In this document: positions 1-10,907 of the stretch, piece by piece | How the letters are laid out: the number at the start of each line of letters is the position of its first letter | Position numbering within the stretch: the stretch's first letter is position 1 | DNA from: Chroicocephalus ridibundus | Taxonomy: Eukaryota; Chordata; Aves; Charadriiformes; Laridae | Assembly (NCBI RefSeq): GCF_963924245.1 | Contig: NC_086285.1 | Location: 49,873,313-49,937,312 of the forward strand | DNA: 64,000 nucleotides | Reading direction: 5' to 3' | Translations under genes and position numbers: made by a program | Notes under the pieces: model-generated | Database searches by the model: none | What the model saw: the letters and a program-made list of their open reading frames with translations, nothing else | What the model was told of the DNA's origin: nothing

Positions 1-3000
1 ACAATACAAATAGATTTCACAACAGCATGAACGAATATGTGCTGGTTTGGATTTCAGTTGTGTCATTATTTTGTCTCAGATTTGATACACAATTTTTTTT
101 AATGACTGCATTGCCATAGCACTATCTCTTGCAATGTTTCTAGCATTTTTCCATACCAGAGGAGTCTGGCTTTGGGGTTGCATGCCATTCCCATTTTAGA
201 CTTACTGTGGACCTCAGTGGGCATTGAATCAAATCCTTTCCTTCCAAATCCAGAAAGGGGGTGGGGAGGCTTGTCAGGTGTGTAATAGCTAACCCCTAAC
301 TGATATCAATGGGAAGCGAATGCAGCCGTATCATGATTTGTATCAATAGACACACCATTGAAGGAAAAAGGACGTTTCTGTCTCAGTTTCATTTTCTGTC
401 ACTGGGCAATTCAGGGTGCAAGTTAATTTACTCAAACTATTTTTCTGGTTCTTTCAGTTCAGAGTTTGGGATCGACCTTGCCATGAATAATGGTGGAGTT
501 GCATTGTCCCGTGGAAGCAGGAGTAGCTGTGCTGCCTCTGGTCTCCTGGGTACGCAGAGAAGGCAAACAGTGTTCCCTCGTTGTCCTGGCCTATGGCTGC
601 AAGGCGGCAAAGGCAGAACTTTTCTTTCTTGAGATTCTCTTAAGGCACTCTTAAGAATGCCTTTCTTAAAGTGTTGTACAGAACTCATGCTTTTGCACAC
701 TGCTTAAAGGAAGAGAAGGCTGCACATGCCTAATTAGTGTGTACACATAAGACCTTACTGCATTTTTTTAATTTGTAATATCTTTGACCAACCCAGCTGC
801 TACAAGTAAAATACGATAATTACATTTTACATTTCTGCCTCGAGGTCTTTTGCTAGGTAATTAAGCTAAATAACTCTGAGCTAGTGTAAAATCTACTCAA
901 TTCTGTTTGGTAATAGTAACAAGGGATTATATTCAATGAAAAGATAAGCAATCGTGGCTAGAAACGTATCTTGTGAATGGTCTGGCCCTTTTCTTTATAC
1001 TGTTTATGCTGCCATCCTTAAAATGATTCCAGGTCAGTCCTGGAAATGTGGTATCTCTTAGTTTTAAATGCTTGCTAAGACAGTCATTCGTTTTCTTGTG
1101 CCTGTGGTACACCAGCTCCTCGTTTCACCTGTGAATCTGAGATTGCTCGCATTGCAAGTTGCTGTTTAAAGGTAAGTGAGTGCAGCAGGCGTTAGACCTA
1201 AATGACCAAACAGGAAACCAGGACAACTGATTTGCAACCCCTGACTGCTGTCAGTCACAGCATGCAGAAAGCTCTCAGCCATAGCACGCAGGAAACCACA
1301 AGACTGGCTGCATTGGGCGAAAGCAGGATATCTACACAAACACTTTGCTGGTGAGAAAAATGTAAGACAGAATGAAGGGAGGAGAACAAATCAAGCTATC
1401 ATAAATCTGCACCCTTTGGTCATTTAAGGAGTTATTGTATGCCCTGTGCAACATCTTGCTGCACAGCATTGAGCAATCATTTGCCCTTTGAATGTATTGA
1501 GTAACTGTCCATGCTTTGTAATGCTATTAGGGTAATTGCCTGCCTGTGTAACAGTTTATTGAACATCTACCTAGTGATATTTTATTGACTGATTGCTTGA
1601 TGGATGTATTGTTTTACTCAGTAGTTGGTTATTTTGCTTGATATTTTTTAGAACTATTTCTAGGTCTGAATGGGGCAAGCTTTTTCAGGAGTGGGCAGTC
1701 TCTCGAGCCAGATTTCTTCAGGTTTGCTCATTTGTTCTTCCAGAGACTTCTTTATCTCAAAGCAAACTTCATGGCCCTGCTTCTGACACCACTGCTATTG
1801 TATTTTTCTTTGACGTCTGAGTATTTTTCGTGATTCTTCCCCCATTCACATGAAAAGGCTGGGACTACTTCTTACAAAGTTACAAAGAAATTGCACTCAT
1901 CAGGAAGCAGCTTCATTATTCTTCTTCTACACTGTTTTAGCACCTGGACTCTTGACTTTTCAGTCCAGTGCTTTATGGTGTAAAGCACTGACCACAGGTA
2001 CAACTGATGTATTTTGTCAGAACTGAGGAAAATTCAGAGCTTTTTCCATCATGCTCCAGCTCTGGGGCAGGTAGCAGACCATGAAGCTTAGCAAGCGTTG
2101 CTGTTGCTGCTGCCGGGCTAGGGGCATCATTCATCACTTCCCGTTGATTTAAGGCAGGGAACATTTCAAAGGCAAAGTGTTATAGAGAATACATTTTTCA
2201 AGATTACCTTTTGAAGCACGGTCTTTTCTAAAATATGCCAACCATCAGCAATGCAGACCCATATTGCTAAGTCCTCCTTACTCTTCTTTTCTCATTCTTA
2301 GCATATCAGCCGGTGAACCTGATTCATCAATACGTCAAGCCTTACTCTGCAAGACTAGAATACAAAGGAATTATGCAAGGCTATTATTCAGGATTGTTAA
2401 AAACAGCTAGATACGATACAAGGCGACAGTGGACTGGCAATTTTGTATTTGGGATCAGCAGTTTAGATACAGGTTTTGCTTGTTCTCTGAGCACTGAACA
2501 AGAGACTTGGAGAAAAGGCAAGAGATGGATGACTCTTGGTCATCCAGTGAAGTCATATGTTGGATGTTTAGGAGGTCTGATATCCTCAGTGCTCTGAGTA
2601 AAACCCAACTTGGTATATTCATGTGTTATTTGCCTAGACAAATGCTCTCTTCAGTTTCACTTGTATGTATTCCTCTTTGTCGCTCCCTCTCTTTTCTGTT
2701 GCCTTTTGGTTGGATGTGGTGATTCAGTTAAGGGACAGCTCTGTTCGAGAGGTGAGAAATATACAGAGATGCTTATATATTTCTGGCAAAACAAGGGCTG
2801 TAATAAACAGCATCATGCTAAAGAGAAAATAGCTAATAATGTATTATGAGTGATGATGAAGATAAGCAGGCTGTCTGTTGTCTGAAAAGTTACGTGCAGA
2901 AGTGTCCTATGTTAAACCTATTGTAAAGTTGGAGCACATGCTATTCCAAACCTGAATGGCTATGTGGAGCAGAAAGAACAAAGTCTCTGCCTTGTTCAAG

Positions 3001-4988
3001 GTTGTTGGTTATCCACCACTCTTCAGGGAGAAGAGCTGATGCTGTTTCCTGTTCAGATGGTCTAAGCAGGACCAATTTCACCTACATAAGTCCTCTTAAG
3101 AGCTGTAGGTCCACTATTGCCATGGTAACACTGCAAATATTTTACTTGGCCCAAGGCTTGGTGGCCCATGATGATGAAAGAGAGCTAGGGCAAGCACTCA
3201 AGCTTGGCTGGACAGGGCTGTGCCTCTTCCCCTGCTTAAGGGCAGTCATAGCATGTATTGCTTTGTCTGTGTCCTACACTAAAGAGAATGGAGGTAACCA
3301 TTAAAAATAATTAAATAAGATCCCTTTGTGGCAGAAAGTAGTCAGACTACCTGTTAAAAAAAACTATAGATACACACACCTGTAGCCAGGTAACCTAAAG
3401 GAAACTAATATACTGTCAACCAGATACATTGATCTATCCCAAGAATATCATAGCTAAAGGCAGGGGTCAGTTCTTTTGTGAACTGAAATGGTTTATTTTA
3501 TCTCTACTGGAGTCAAGAAAACTATCAGGGATGGCATCAACCAAGTCCAAAAGTTGCTGAAGGCCTGAAGGCAGAGAAAGGAGATGAAGCACAGGTGATG
3601 TACATTTCCTGTGAGACAGTGCCAGACAATTCCATCTTTCTTTCTCACCTGGAAAAACCTCTCCAATTAATGTTTTAAAAGTCCCACTGAAAATCTACTG
3701 AATATTTTAGCAGATGAGGTGATTCTCTTTTATGTTTTCCTGGTAAATATTTTATTTTGCTCACATGGACTTTTCAAGTGAGAGAGGTTCCTATATTTCT
3801 TGCACCTGTCTTAGTGCTTGTATAAGCTGCCTCAGCTTTAGCTGTTTTGTCAGCAGTGTGAAGGAGAAAATTCTCCAGAGCTCCTCTTCACAGCACCATT
3901 GAAATGAGAGCTGGGAAACTCCACCAGATCTCTAAGGCTTGTTCCTCCAAACATCAGCTTTAGAAACATCTCTGCTCATGGGACTTCAGCCACCACCCAT
4001 GGAACATTACTGCCAACATAACATAGTCCTTTATCCTGACCTTATCAGGAAGGGAAGGAATCAACAGAGTACCAGAAAGTCCCTCTGACAAAATCCCATC
4101 ATATCTTTTCAGATGAAATCCAACTTGTTTCTCCCATAAAATTTCAATTAACTTCTGTAGATTCTATTTAATCTAAGATACTCAAACTGGATCTCCAGGG
4201 AGCAGATGTAGACACAGACTGAAGAGATTAATGCTGGTCATGTCTCCTGGTAATGTTTTCCTGTGCCTCCATGCCAGTTCTCACTTTGGGAGAGCTTTGA
4301 TGCAGTTACTAGTCGCCATGTCAAGGTTTCTCTGATCTTGACCATGCATGTCCATACAGCACTTTGTTTCTGCATCCTTCCCTTTTTAATCTTGATAGAT
4401 ATTCCCCAGTAACAGCTAGCCCTATGAAACAGAGGAAGTATTGCAATGGTGAATGTTTAAGCACGAGGTGTCTGCTGCCTACAGGAATCCACAGACCCAA
4501 GTCAGTCCCTTGAGTGCTTCTATTTCATGTATGGAAGATTAGGCACAAAAAAAGGTAGTCTGCTTGAGCTGCTAAATGTGCCATCTGACCTACCCACTGG
4601 TGAGAGGAGTATGGCTTTGAGCAAAATAATCACTATTCCAGGGTCCTGGTCGAATCAAGAAACCTGAGAGAGTTGCCTTCAGGCAGTGTCAGACTTCAGA
4701 ATGGGATCCTAAACAGACAGCTGAGGAGCAAACGAGGAGCAAAACCAAGCATAAATATCCTATTCCTCTCCCCTAAACATCTGTTCTGGCTTTAAGAGGG
4801 ACCTGTTCAGCTACTCTGGATACCTGTCTCTGAACCCTCTGCTGTAGCTTGGGCCCCCACTGTGTACAGTACTCACGCAGGAGGGGACTCAGCTGAGTTT
4901 CTTAGGATTCAAGCCCATATTTCTCATCATCAGGGGTCTGCTTTGCCTAAGTGACCCTTGGCACATGTTCTGGTCTTTCTGCATAGTC

Positions 4989-5069
4989 TGTGCCATCCCA
5001 GCAGAAAAAATCCTCAAAAACCAAGGAAACAAAAGCAAAAGCCCTAAAAGATTTACTCAACCAGAAGGC
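4989..5069 (+). repeat. Direct duplication, copy 1 of 2
   Basis: This 81-bp segment (tgtgccatcccagcagaaaa ... ccagaaggc) recurs at 6111-6190 with one 1-bp deletion and one substitution. The flanking sequence is unrelated on both sides, so only this piece was copied. It is not a known repeat family to me. Confidence 0.95.
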
Positions 5070-6110
5070 AAAACAAGATGCTTTTGATCTAAGACTAAGT
5101 CCCTGTTTAAACTAGCAACTGCTTCATGTTAAAAAACTGCTCTTGTTATAAAAGGAGGCAGGGACTCCTTTCACTTCATTTGAGTATAGATTGATGCTTC
5201 CTCTTGTGCTGTCTGGCCAGCTCATTATCTTGAAACGTGCATTTGAATTCCCTCAGGCAGGAGAAGGAATGAAATCTATGTCTCTCAGGCTAGGGGGGAT
5301 TATAGGCTCTTCCAAAAGGGGATGCTTCTTCATGTCCACCCCTCCTCCAATATCTTAATAGGAAGTGGTGAGGAATGTCTTGCAGGAAGGTCCCGCCTTA
5401 CTGTGCATTGGACGTGCTCCAAAGCTTTCTGCCCCATCAGGGTATTTAGGTAGGGAAACATCCAGTTTCTTCCTCTGAGTGGCCTAGGTATGGGAATGTT
5501 CAGGCCTGATACAACCACGGTGTCTCCACACCTGGGCAGGAGAAGATCACGTTGTGGCCCGTGATAGGAAATCCCAGTGGAGCTCATGCCAGCTTCACTG
5601 GCAACAAGGTGGGAGAGGGGATCTCAGCTACGCTGTAGGAATTGAGTTAAAGCTAATGTTCAGGCAGGATTTGGGGATGTATTCCACAGCTGACAGGAGA
5701 GTAGACAGTTGAAAAGTTTTATTTACCTGTATGTTTTGTGTGTGGTAAATGTTAAATTCAAGAAAAAAAAAGAAAACAGAAAATGGATTAATATTTTGAC
5801 ACATTCCTCTGCCTAGGTCCCCCTCAGCATCATCAGATGCTGAGCACTATTGGTGAGGCAACTGCAAAGAGGCCTTGCAAATGCCATAATATATACAGTT
5901 TGTCCAAGTCTGATGCCCAATTATCTTCTAATGATGTGAGCTAAATTTCTCTCTCAAATCCCAAACGAAGAAAAAATTGGTTTAGAGCTTATGGATTTTA
6001 AAAATGGTTTCATTTTGAAAAGACTTTCATTTTCATAAAAAATGCAATTTTGGACAATTTTTTAATACATTTTTTTTTAGTCAGAACTACAGAAAGCAAT
6101 GAAACTCTGA

Positions 6111-6190
6111 TGTGCCATCCCAGCAGAAAAAATCCTCAAAAACCAAGGAAACAAAAGCAAAAGCCTAAAAGATTTACTCAGCCAGAAGGC
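6111..6190 (+). repeat. Direct duplication, copy 2 of 2
   Basis: This 80-bp copy of 4989-5069 starts 1,122 bp downstream in the same orientation. It reads gcct where copy 1 reads gccct, and ctcagcc where copy 1 reads ctcaacc. High identity against neutral-looking flanks suggests a fairly recent or templated insertion. Confidence 0.95.
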
Positions 6191-7318
6191 TGAGTGAATT
6201 TTTTTTTCTTTTCCACAGGTCCCTGTAGGAAAATAGTCTTATATCAAAAATGCAGGGTTTGTTCTATTGATTGTGTTATAGTGTAGTGTTAATTGTCATC
6301 TAGTGGAGGGTGAAAAAAACCCTTCTGCTATTTGTTACTTATCTCTATGAAAAGTTTGACTACATTTATTTATTATTTAGATTGCATTTATTCAGAAAAT
6401 GCAAATATAGTTAAATAAAATGTACGGAATATATGAAAAACCAGCCCAACTATACTATAAAAGAAAGACTTTTCCCTGTTTTAGAGCAGGGTCAATCAAC
6501 AGAAATTATTCCTATTCCTGCTTGATTGGCGGAACTCTGCACAATAAATGCTACAGTGCAAAAAGACAGCTAATTCCCCCAAGTTATGATAGGAATAACG
6601 CTAGCAGATTCCTTTTCTTCTTTCTATTTTTTTAAACAGGGATTAATGCAAACAATCGGTGTGTCATCTTAGATTCTGTTATGCATTAGTTCCTTTGCTT
6701 TCCTTACCTCATATCTTCTGATGGTCCCTGTTGATAAATGTACAGTATTTCAGATCTGTTTGTTCACAGCTTTTCTAGCAGCATGTTTCCTACCTTCCCT
6801 TATTTTTCAGAAACCGTACGCCACGTAATGTCATAAATGGAGCTTGTGAGAAAGAAGCCATCCAGTCCAACAACATTTATTTTTTATGGTGGTGTGGGAC
6901 TAAGGGATCATTTTTATGTCACTTATAAAGGTTCCTTACTCCAAGTTCCCACCCTCATATGTCCTGATTGTGAAAATCATGATGCCAGTGAAGCTTTAGT
7001 GAAGACCGGCTCAAAAGCAGAGCATGGCAAGAAATGGCTCAGCAAGATTTATGTCCTTTATTTAGGAAATAAAAACATTGGAAGCATTAACTAAAAATTA
7101 AAGCTTTAGTGTAAAAAGATGTCAGAAAACAACAAAGATAAATTTTTGGTTCTCCTGAAGCTAATATGAAGTGCTGAAATATTCCATCCCCTTGACATCT
7201 TCAGTCTGTTGTACAAAACTGTACAGAAAAGAGCTATCACGGAATCACGGAATTTTTCAGAGTTGGAAGGGACCTCTAGAGATCACCTAGTCCAACTCCC
7301 CTGCTAAAGCAGGATTGC

Positions 7319-7895
7319 CTAGAGCACATTACTCAGGACTGCATCCAGGCGAGTCTTGAAAGTCTCCAGAGAAGGGGACTCCACAACCTCCCTGGGCAGC
7401 CTGTTCAGTGCTCTGTCACCCTCACCGTAAAGAAGTTTTTTCTCATATTTGTTCAGAACTTCCTGTGTTCCAGCTTGTCCCGTTACCCCTCGTCCTGTTA
7501 CTGGGAACCACTGAGAAGAGTCTGGCTCCACCCTCCTTAAACCCACCCTTTAGATACTTGTAAACATTAATAAGGTCTCCCCTCAGCCTTCTCTTCTCCA
7601 GGCTAAAGAGTCCCAGCTCTCTCAGCCTTTCCTCATAAGGGAGATGCTCCAATCCCTCAATCATCTTTGTTGCCCTACACTGGACTCTCTCCAGTAGTTC
7701 CCTGTCTCTCTTGAACTGGGGAGCCCAGAACTGGACACAGTATTCCTGTTGTGGCCTCACCAGTGCAGAGTAGAGGGGGAGAATGACCTCCCTTGACCTG
7801 CTGGCCACACTCTTCCCTATGCAGCCCAGAATTCTGTTGGCCTTCTTGGCGACCAGGGCACATTGCTTGCTCATGGATAATTTACTGTCTACCAA
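7319..7895 (-). pseudogene. CR1 ORF2 C-terminal domain remnant
   Basis: It contains VILPLYSALVRP, CRATKMIEGLEHL, LFSLEKRRLRGDL and, after a frameshift near 7450, NRLPREVVESPSL. These are the conserved C-terminal motifs of CR1 ORF2 that also survive in the shorter copies in this window. Confidence 0.9.
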
Positions 7896-9063
7896 GACTC
7901 CTCAGATCCTTTTCTTCAGAGCTGTCTTCCAGCAGGTCCACCCCTAACCTATACTGGTGCCTGACATTCTTCCTCCCCAGGTGCAGGACCCTACACTTGT
8001 CCTTGTTTAACCTCATTAGGTTCTTCTCTGCCCAGCTCTCCACCCTGTTTAGGTCATGCTGGATGGCAGCACGGCCCTCTGGGGTGTCAGCCACCCCACC
8101 CAGTTTGGTATCATCAGTGAACTTGCTGAGCATACACTCTGTTCCTTCATCCAGGTCGTTGATGAATATGTTAAACAATACTGGTCCAAGTATTGACCCC
8201 TGGGGGACACCACTGGTTACAGGCCTCCAACTCGACCCTGCTCCATTAATCACAACCCTCTGAGTCCTGTCACACAGCCAGCTCCCGATCCACCTGACTG
8301 TCCCCTTGTCTAGTCCACACTTCCTCAGTTTCCTAAGGAGGATGTTATGAGAGACAGTGTCAAAAGCCTCGCTGAAGTCAAGGTAGATGACATCTGCTGC
8401 TCTGCCCTCATCCAGCCAACCAGGTATAACATCATAGAAGGCTATAAGATTGGTCAAGTATGATTTACCCTTGGTAAATCCATGTTGACCACTTCCAGTA
8501 ACTTCCTGCACTTGAACGTTCTTGGATATGACATCCAGAACGAGTTGCTCCATTACCTTCCCAGGGAGGGAGGTGAGATTAACAGGTCTGTAGTTCCCTG
8601 GGTCCTCCTTCCTGCCCTTTTTGAAGACTGGAGTGATATTGGCCTTCCTCCAGCCCTCAGGCACCTCTCCTGTCCTCCATGACCTTTCAAAGATGATGGA
8701 GAGTGGCCAAGCAATAACATCTGCCAGCTCTCTGACCACTCGCGGGTGCATCTCGTCAGGGCCCATGGACTTATGGATGTCCAGTTTGGCCAAGTGGTCT
8801 CTAACCCAATCTTGCTCTACTGGGAAAAACTCCTCCTCTCACCAGACCTTCCCCCTTGCCTCCAGGGCCTGGGATTCATGAGGGACAGCTTTAACAGTGA
8901 AGACTGAAGCAAAGAAAGCATTCAGTAGCTCTGCCTTCTCTGTGTCTTCCACCACTAAGGCGCCCATCTCATTTGTTAGTGGGCCTACATTTTCCCTAGT
9001 CTTCATTTTTCTATTGATATACCGAAGGAACCTCTTCTTGTTATCCTTAACTGTAGTGGCCAA
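7882..9063 (-). pseudogene. CR1 ORF2 reverse transcriptase domain (degenerate)
   Basis: Two abutting stretches (9063-8839 and 8793-7882) give the RT palm and fingers: HKSMGPDEMHPRVV, ITPVFKKG, NYRPVNLTSL, YLDFSEAFDTVSH, SGVPQGSILGP and KFTDDTKLGG. The catalytic box reads FTDD where active CR1 and other LINEs have FADD; both aspartates remain. The frame breaks again near 7890. Confidence 0.93.
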
Positions 9064-9378
9064 GATGAGTTCTTGCTTGAGATTTGGCCCTTCTAATTTT
9101 TGCCCTGCATAGCTTCACTACATCTTGGTATTTTTCATAAGTAGCCAACACCCTTTTCCAAAGATCATAAACTTTCTTCTTTTTCCTGAGGTCCAGCCAA
9201 AGCTCTCTATTTAGCCAGGCTGGTCTTCTTCCCTGTCTGCTTGTTTTCTGGGACTTAGGGATGGCCTTCTCCTGAGCTTTTCAGAGTTCCTCCTTGAAGT
9301 AAAGCCAGACTTCCTGGGCACCTTTGTCCCCCGAGGGACACTCTCAACCATGCTCCTAAGCAGGCCAAAGTTCGCCCT

Positions 9379-9660
9379 TCAGAAATCTAAGGTGGCAGTT
9401 CTGCTGGCTCCCCACCTTGCTTCACCAAGAATCAAAAATTCTATCATTCCATGATCACTCTGCCCAAGACGACCTCCAATCTTTACATCCCCTACAAGAC
9501 CTTCTCTGTTAACATGCAGCAGGTCCAGTAGGGCACTTTCCCTAGTTGGCTCCCTCACCAGCTGTGGCAGGAAGTTGTCTTCCACACACTCCAGGAACCT
9601 CCGGGACTGTTCCCTCTCTGCTGTGTTATATTTCCAGCAGACATCTGGGAAATTGAAGTC
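9379..9660 (-). pseudogene. CR1 ORF2 endonuclease C-terminal part, out of frame with the preceding segment
   Basis: Minus-strand translation continues the endonuclease with GDFNFPD, DLLHVNREG and the SDH motif (LGQSDHGMIEF). The catalytic SDH is present. A frameshift and a stop separate it from the upstream segment, near 9720-9680. Confidence 0.8.
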
Positions 9661-9706
9661 CCCCAGAAGAACAAGGCCGAGTGATCACAAGACCTCTGCC
9701 AGCTGC

Positions 9707-10120
9707 TTATAGAATATTTCTTTGGCCTCTACATCCTGGTTGGGGGGGTCTATAACAAACTCCCACCACGATGTCCAGCTTATTGGCCTTCCCCTTGATT
9801 CTTATCCGTAAACACTCAGCAAAGTCGTCATGCACATCGTTAAGTTCTTGGCATTCTAAACTGCCCCTGACATAGAGGGCCATCCCACCACCTCTCCTTC
9901 CTTGCCTATCCCTTCTGAAGAGTTGGTAGCTGTCAATCACTGCACTCCAGTTGTGCGTATCTTCCCACCACGTTTCTGTGATGGCAACTATATCATAGTT
10001 TCCCTGCTGTACAATGGCCTCCAACTCTTCCTGTTTGTTGCCCATGCTGCGTGCGTTCGTGTAGATGCACTTCAGCTGGGCTAATTGCCTGGCCACTTTA
10101 CCGGGGGGACAAGCCCTTAT
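9707..10120 (-). pseudogene. CR1 ORF2 endonuclease domain fragment
   Basis: The frame contains the APE-type endonuclease motifs of CR1 ORF2: YTNARSMGNK near the start, then DIVAITETWW with the catalytic Glu, GGGMALYVR, and VVGVCYRPP. The frame is lost near 9707 and resumes in other frames downstream (GDFNFPDV near 9650; LLDLLHVN and QSDHGMIEF within 9585-9379). The domain is recognisable but broken. Confidence 0.9.
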
Positions 10121-10326
10121 TCCCACCTGTCCGCGCTCAGACATTTCTGCAGTTGCCAACCCATCACTACTCCTCATGTCTTTGCTAGCACATGGGTCAT
10201 TATCTCCCACCTCCACTGCAACAACAGGCTGCAAGACCTTGCCAGCGCTTTTACCCACCAGGACTGGCACGCTGCTCCCAGGCACTGCTTTAGTCACTCT
10301 GGTTACATCCCTGTCACCCTTCAAAC

Positions 10327-10885
10327 CTAATTTAAAGCCCTTTCAATGAGTCCTGCTAACTCCTGTCCCAGAATCCTTCTTCCCCTTTTGGTTAGGCTTT
10401 CCCCACCTGTTGCCAGCATGCCTGGTGTCCTGTATATCAATCCATGATCAAAGTAACCAAAGTTCTGCTCGTTGCACCAGTGTCTGAGCCAGGAGTTAAT
10501 CTGCTGACTCTTCCTGTTTATCCCCTCATCAATCCCTGCAACTGGTGGGATAGAGGAGAACACTACTTGTGCTCCTTATCCCTTAACCAGCCGTCCCAAG
10601 GCTCTGAAGTCTCTCTTCATTGCCCTTAGACTTCTGGTAGCTATCTCATCATTACCTACTTGAAATATCAGTAGTGGATAATAATCTGAGGGCCAAACCA
10701 GGGTAGGGAGTTTCCTCCATATGTCCTTGATCCTGGTCCCAGGGAGGCAGCTGACTTCTCTGTGGGATGGGTCTGGTCGACAGATAGGGCCCTCTGTTCC
10801 CCTCAGAAGGGAGTCACCTACTACAATTACCTTCCTTTTTTTCTTGGTTGAGGAGGTCCTGAGTCGTGGGGGTGAGTGATTAGCC
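10327..10885 (-). pseudogene. CR1 ORF1 fragment with SGNH/GDSL esterase domain
   Basis: Minus-strand translation gives KKKRKVIVVGDSLLRG near 10850-10800, which contains the block-I Gly-Asp-Ser of SGNH esterases. Further along, YFDHGLIY and SLTKRGRRIL occur near the C-terminus. CR1 ORF1 proteins are known to carry such an esterase next to RNA-binding segments. An in-frame TAA at 10578-10576 and loss of the N-terminal half make it a pseudogene. It ends at the stop at 10329-10327, immediately before the ORF2 frame. Confidence 0.85.
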
Positions 10886-10907
10886 GTGAGACGCAGTGTT
10901 GCATAGA

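Larger units (their letters stand above)
1..7234. other. Intergenic DNA, no gene recognised
   Basis: AT-rich sequence without recognisable coding exons or repeats. Open frames are all under about 110 codons and resemble no family I know. It holds a perfect 10-bp hairpin (1966-1975 with 1981-1990) and an 80-bp direct duplication (4989-5069 and 6111-6190). Confidence 0.6.
7235..10907 (-). mobile_element. CR1 LINE retrotransposon, 5'-truncated (about 3.7 kb)
   Basis: The element reads on the minus strand. Its 3' end (7235-7260) has two ATTCCGTG octamers, the CR1 tail. Going upstream it has the conserved 3' UTR/ORF2 end, a reverse transcriptase, an AP-type endonuclease and the C-terminal half of ORF1. 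It stops inside ORF1, so roughly 0.8 kb of the about 4.5-kb consensus is missing, the usual 5' truncation from incomplete target-primed reverse transcription. No clear target-site duplication is visible, as is normal for CR1. Frameshifts and stops in both ORFs show it cannot move on its own. It is far longer than the other copies here. Confidence 0.95.

Noticed and set aside
1966..1990. Perfect 10-bp hairpin (CAGTGCTTTA, loop TGGTG, TAAAGCACTG)
   Set aside because: Too short for a microRNA precursor and within the range expected by chance.
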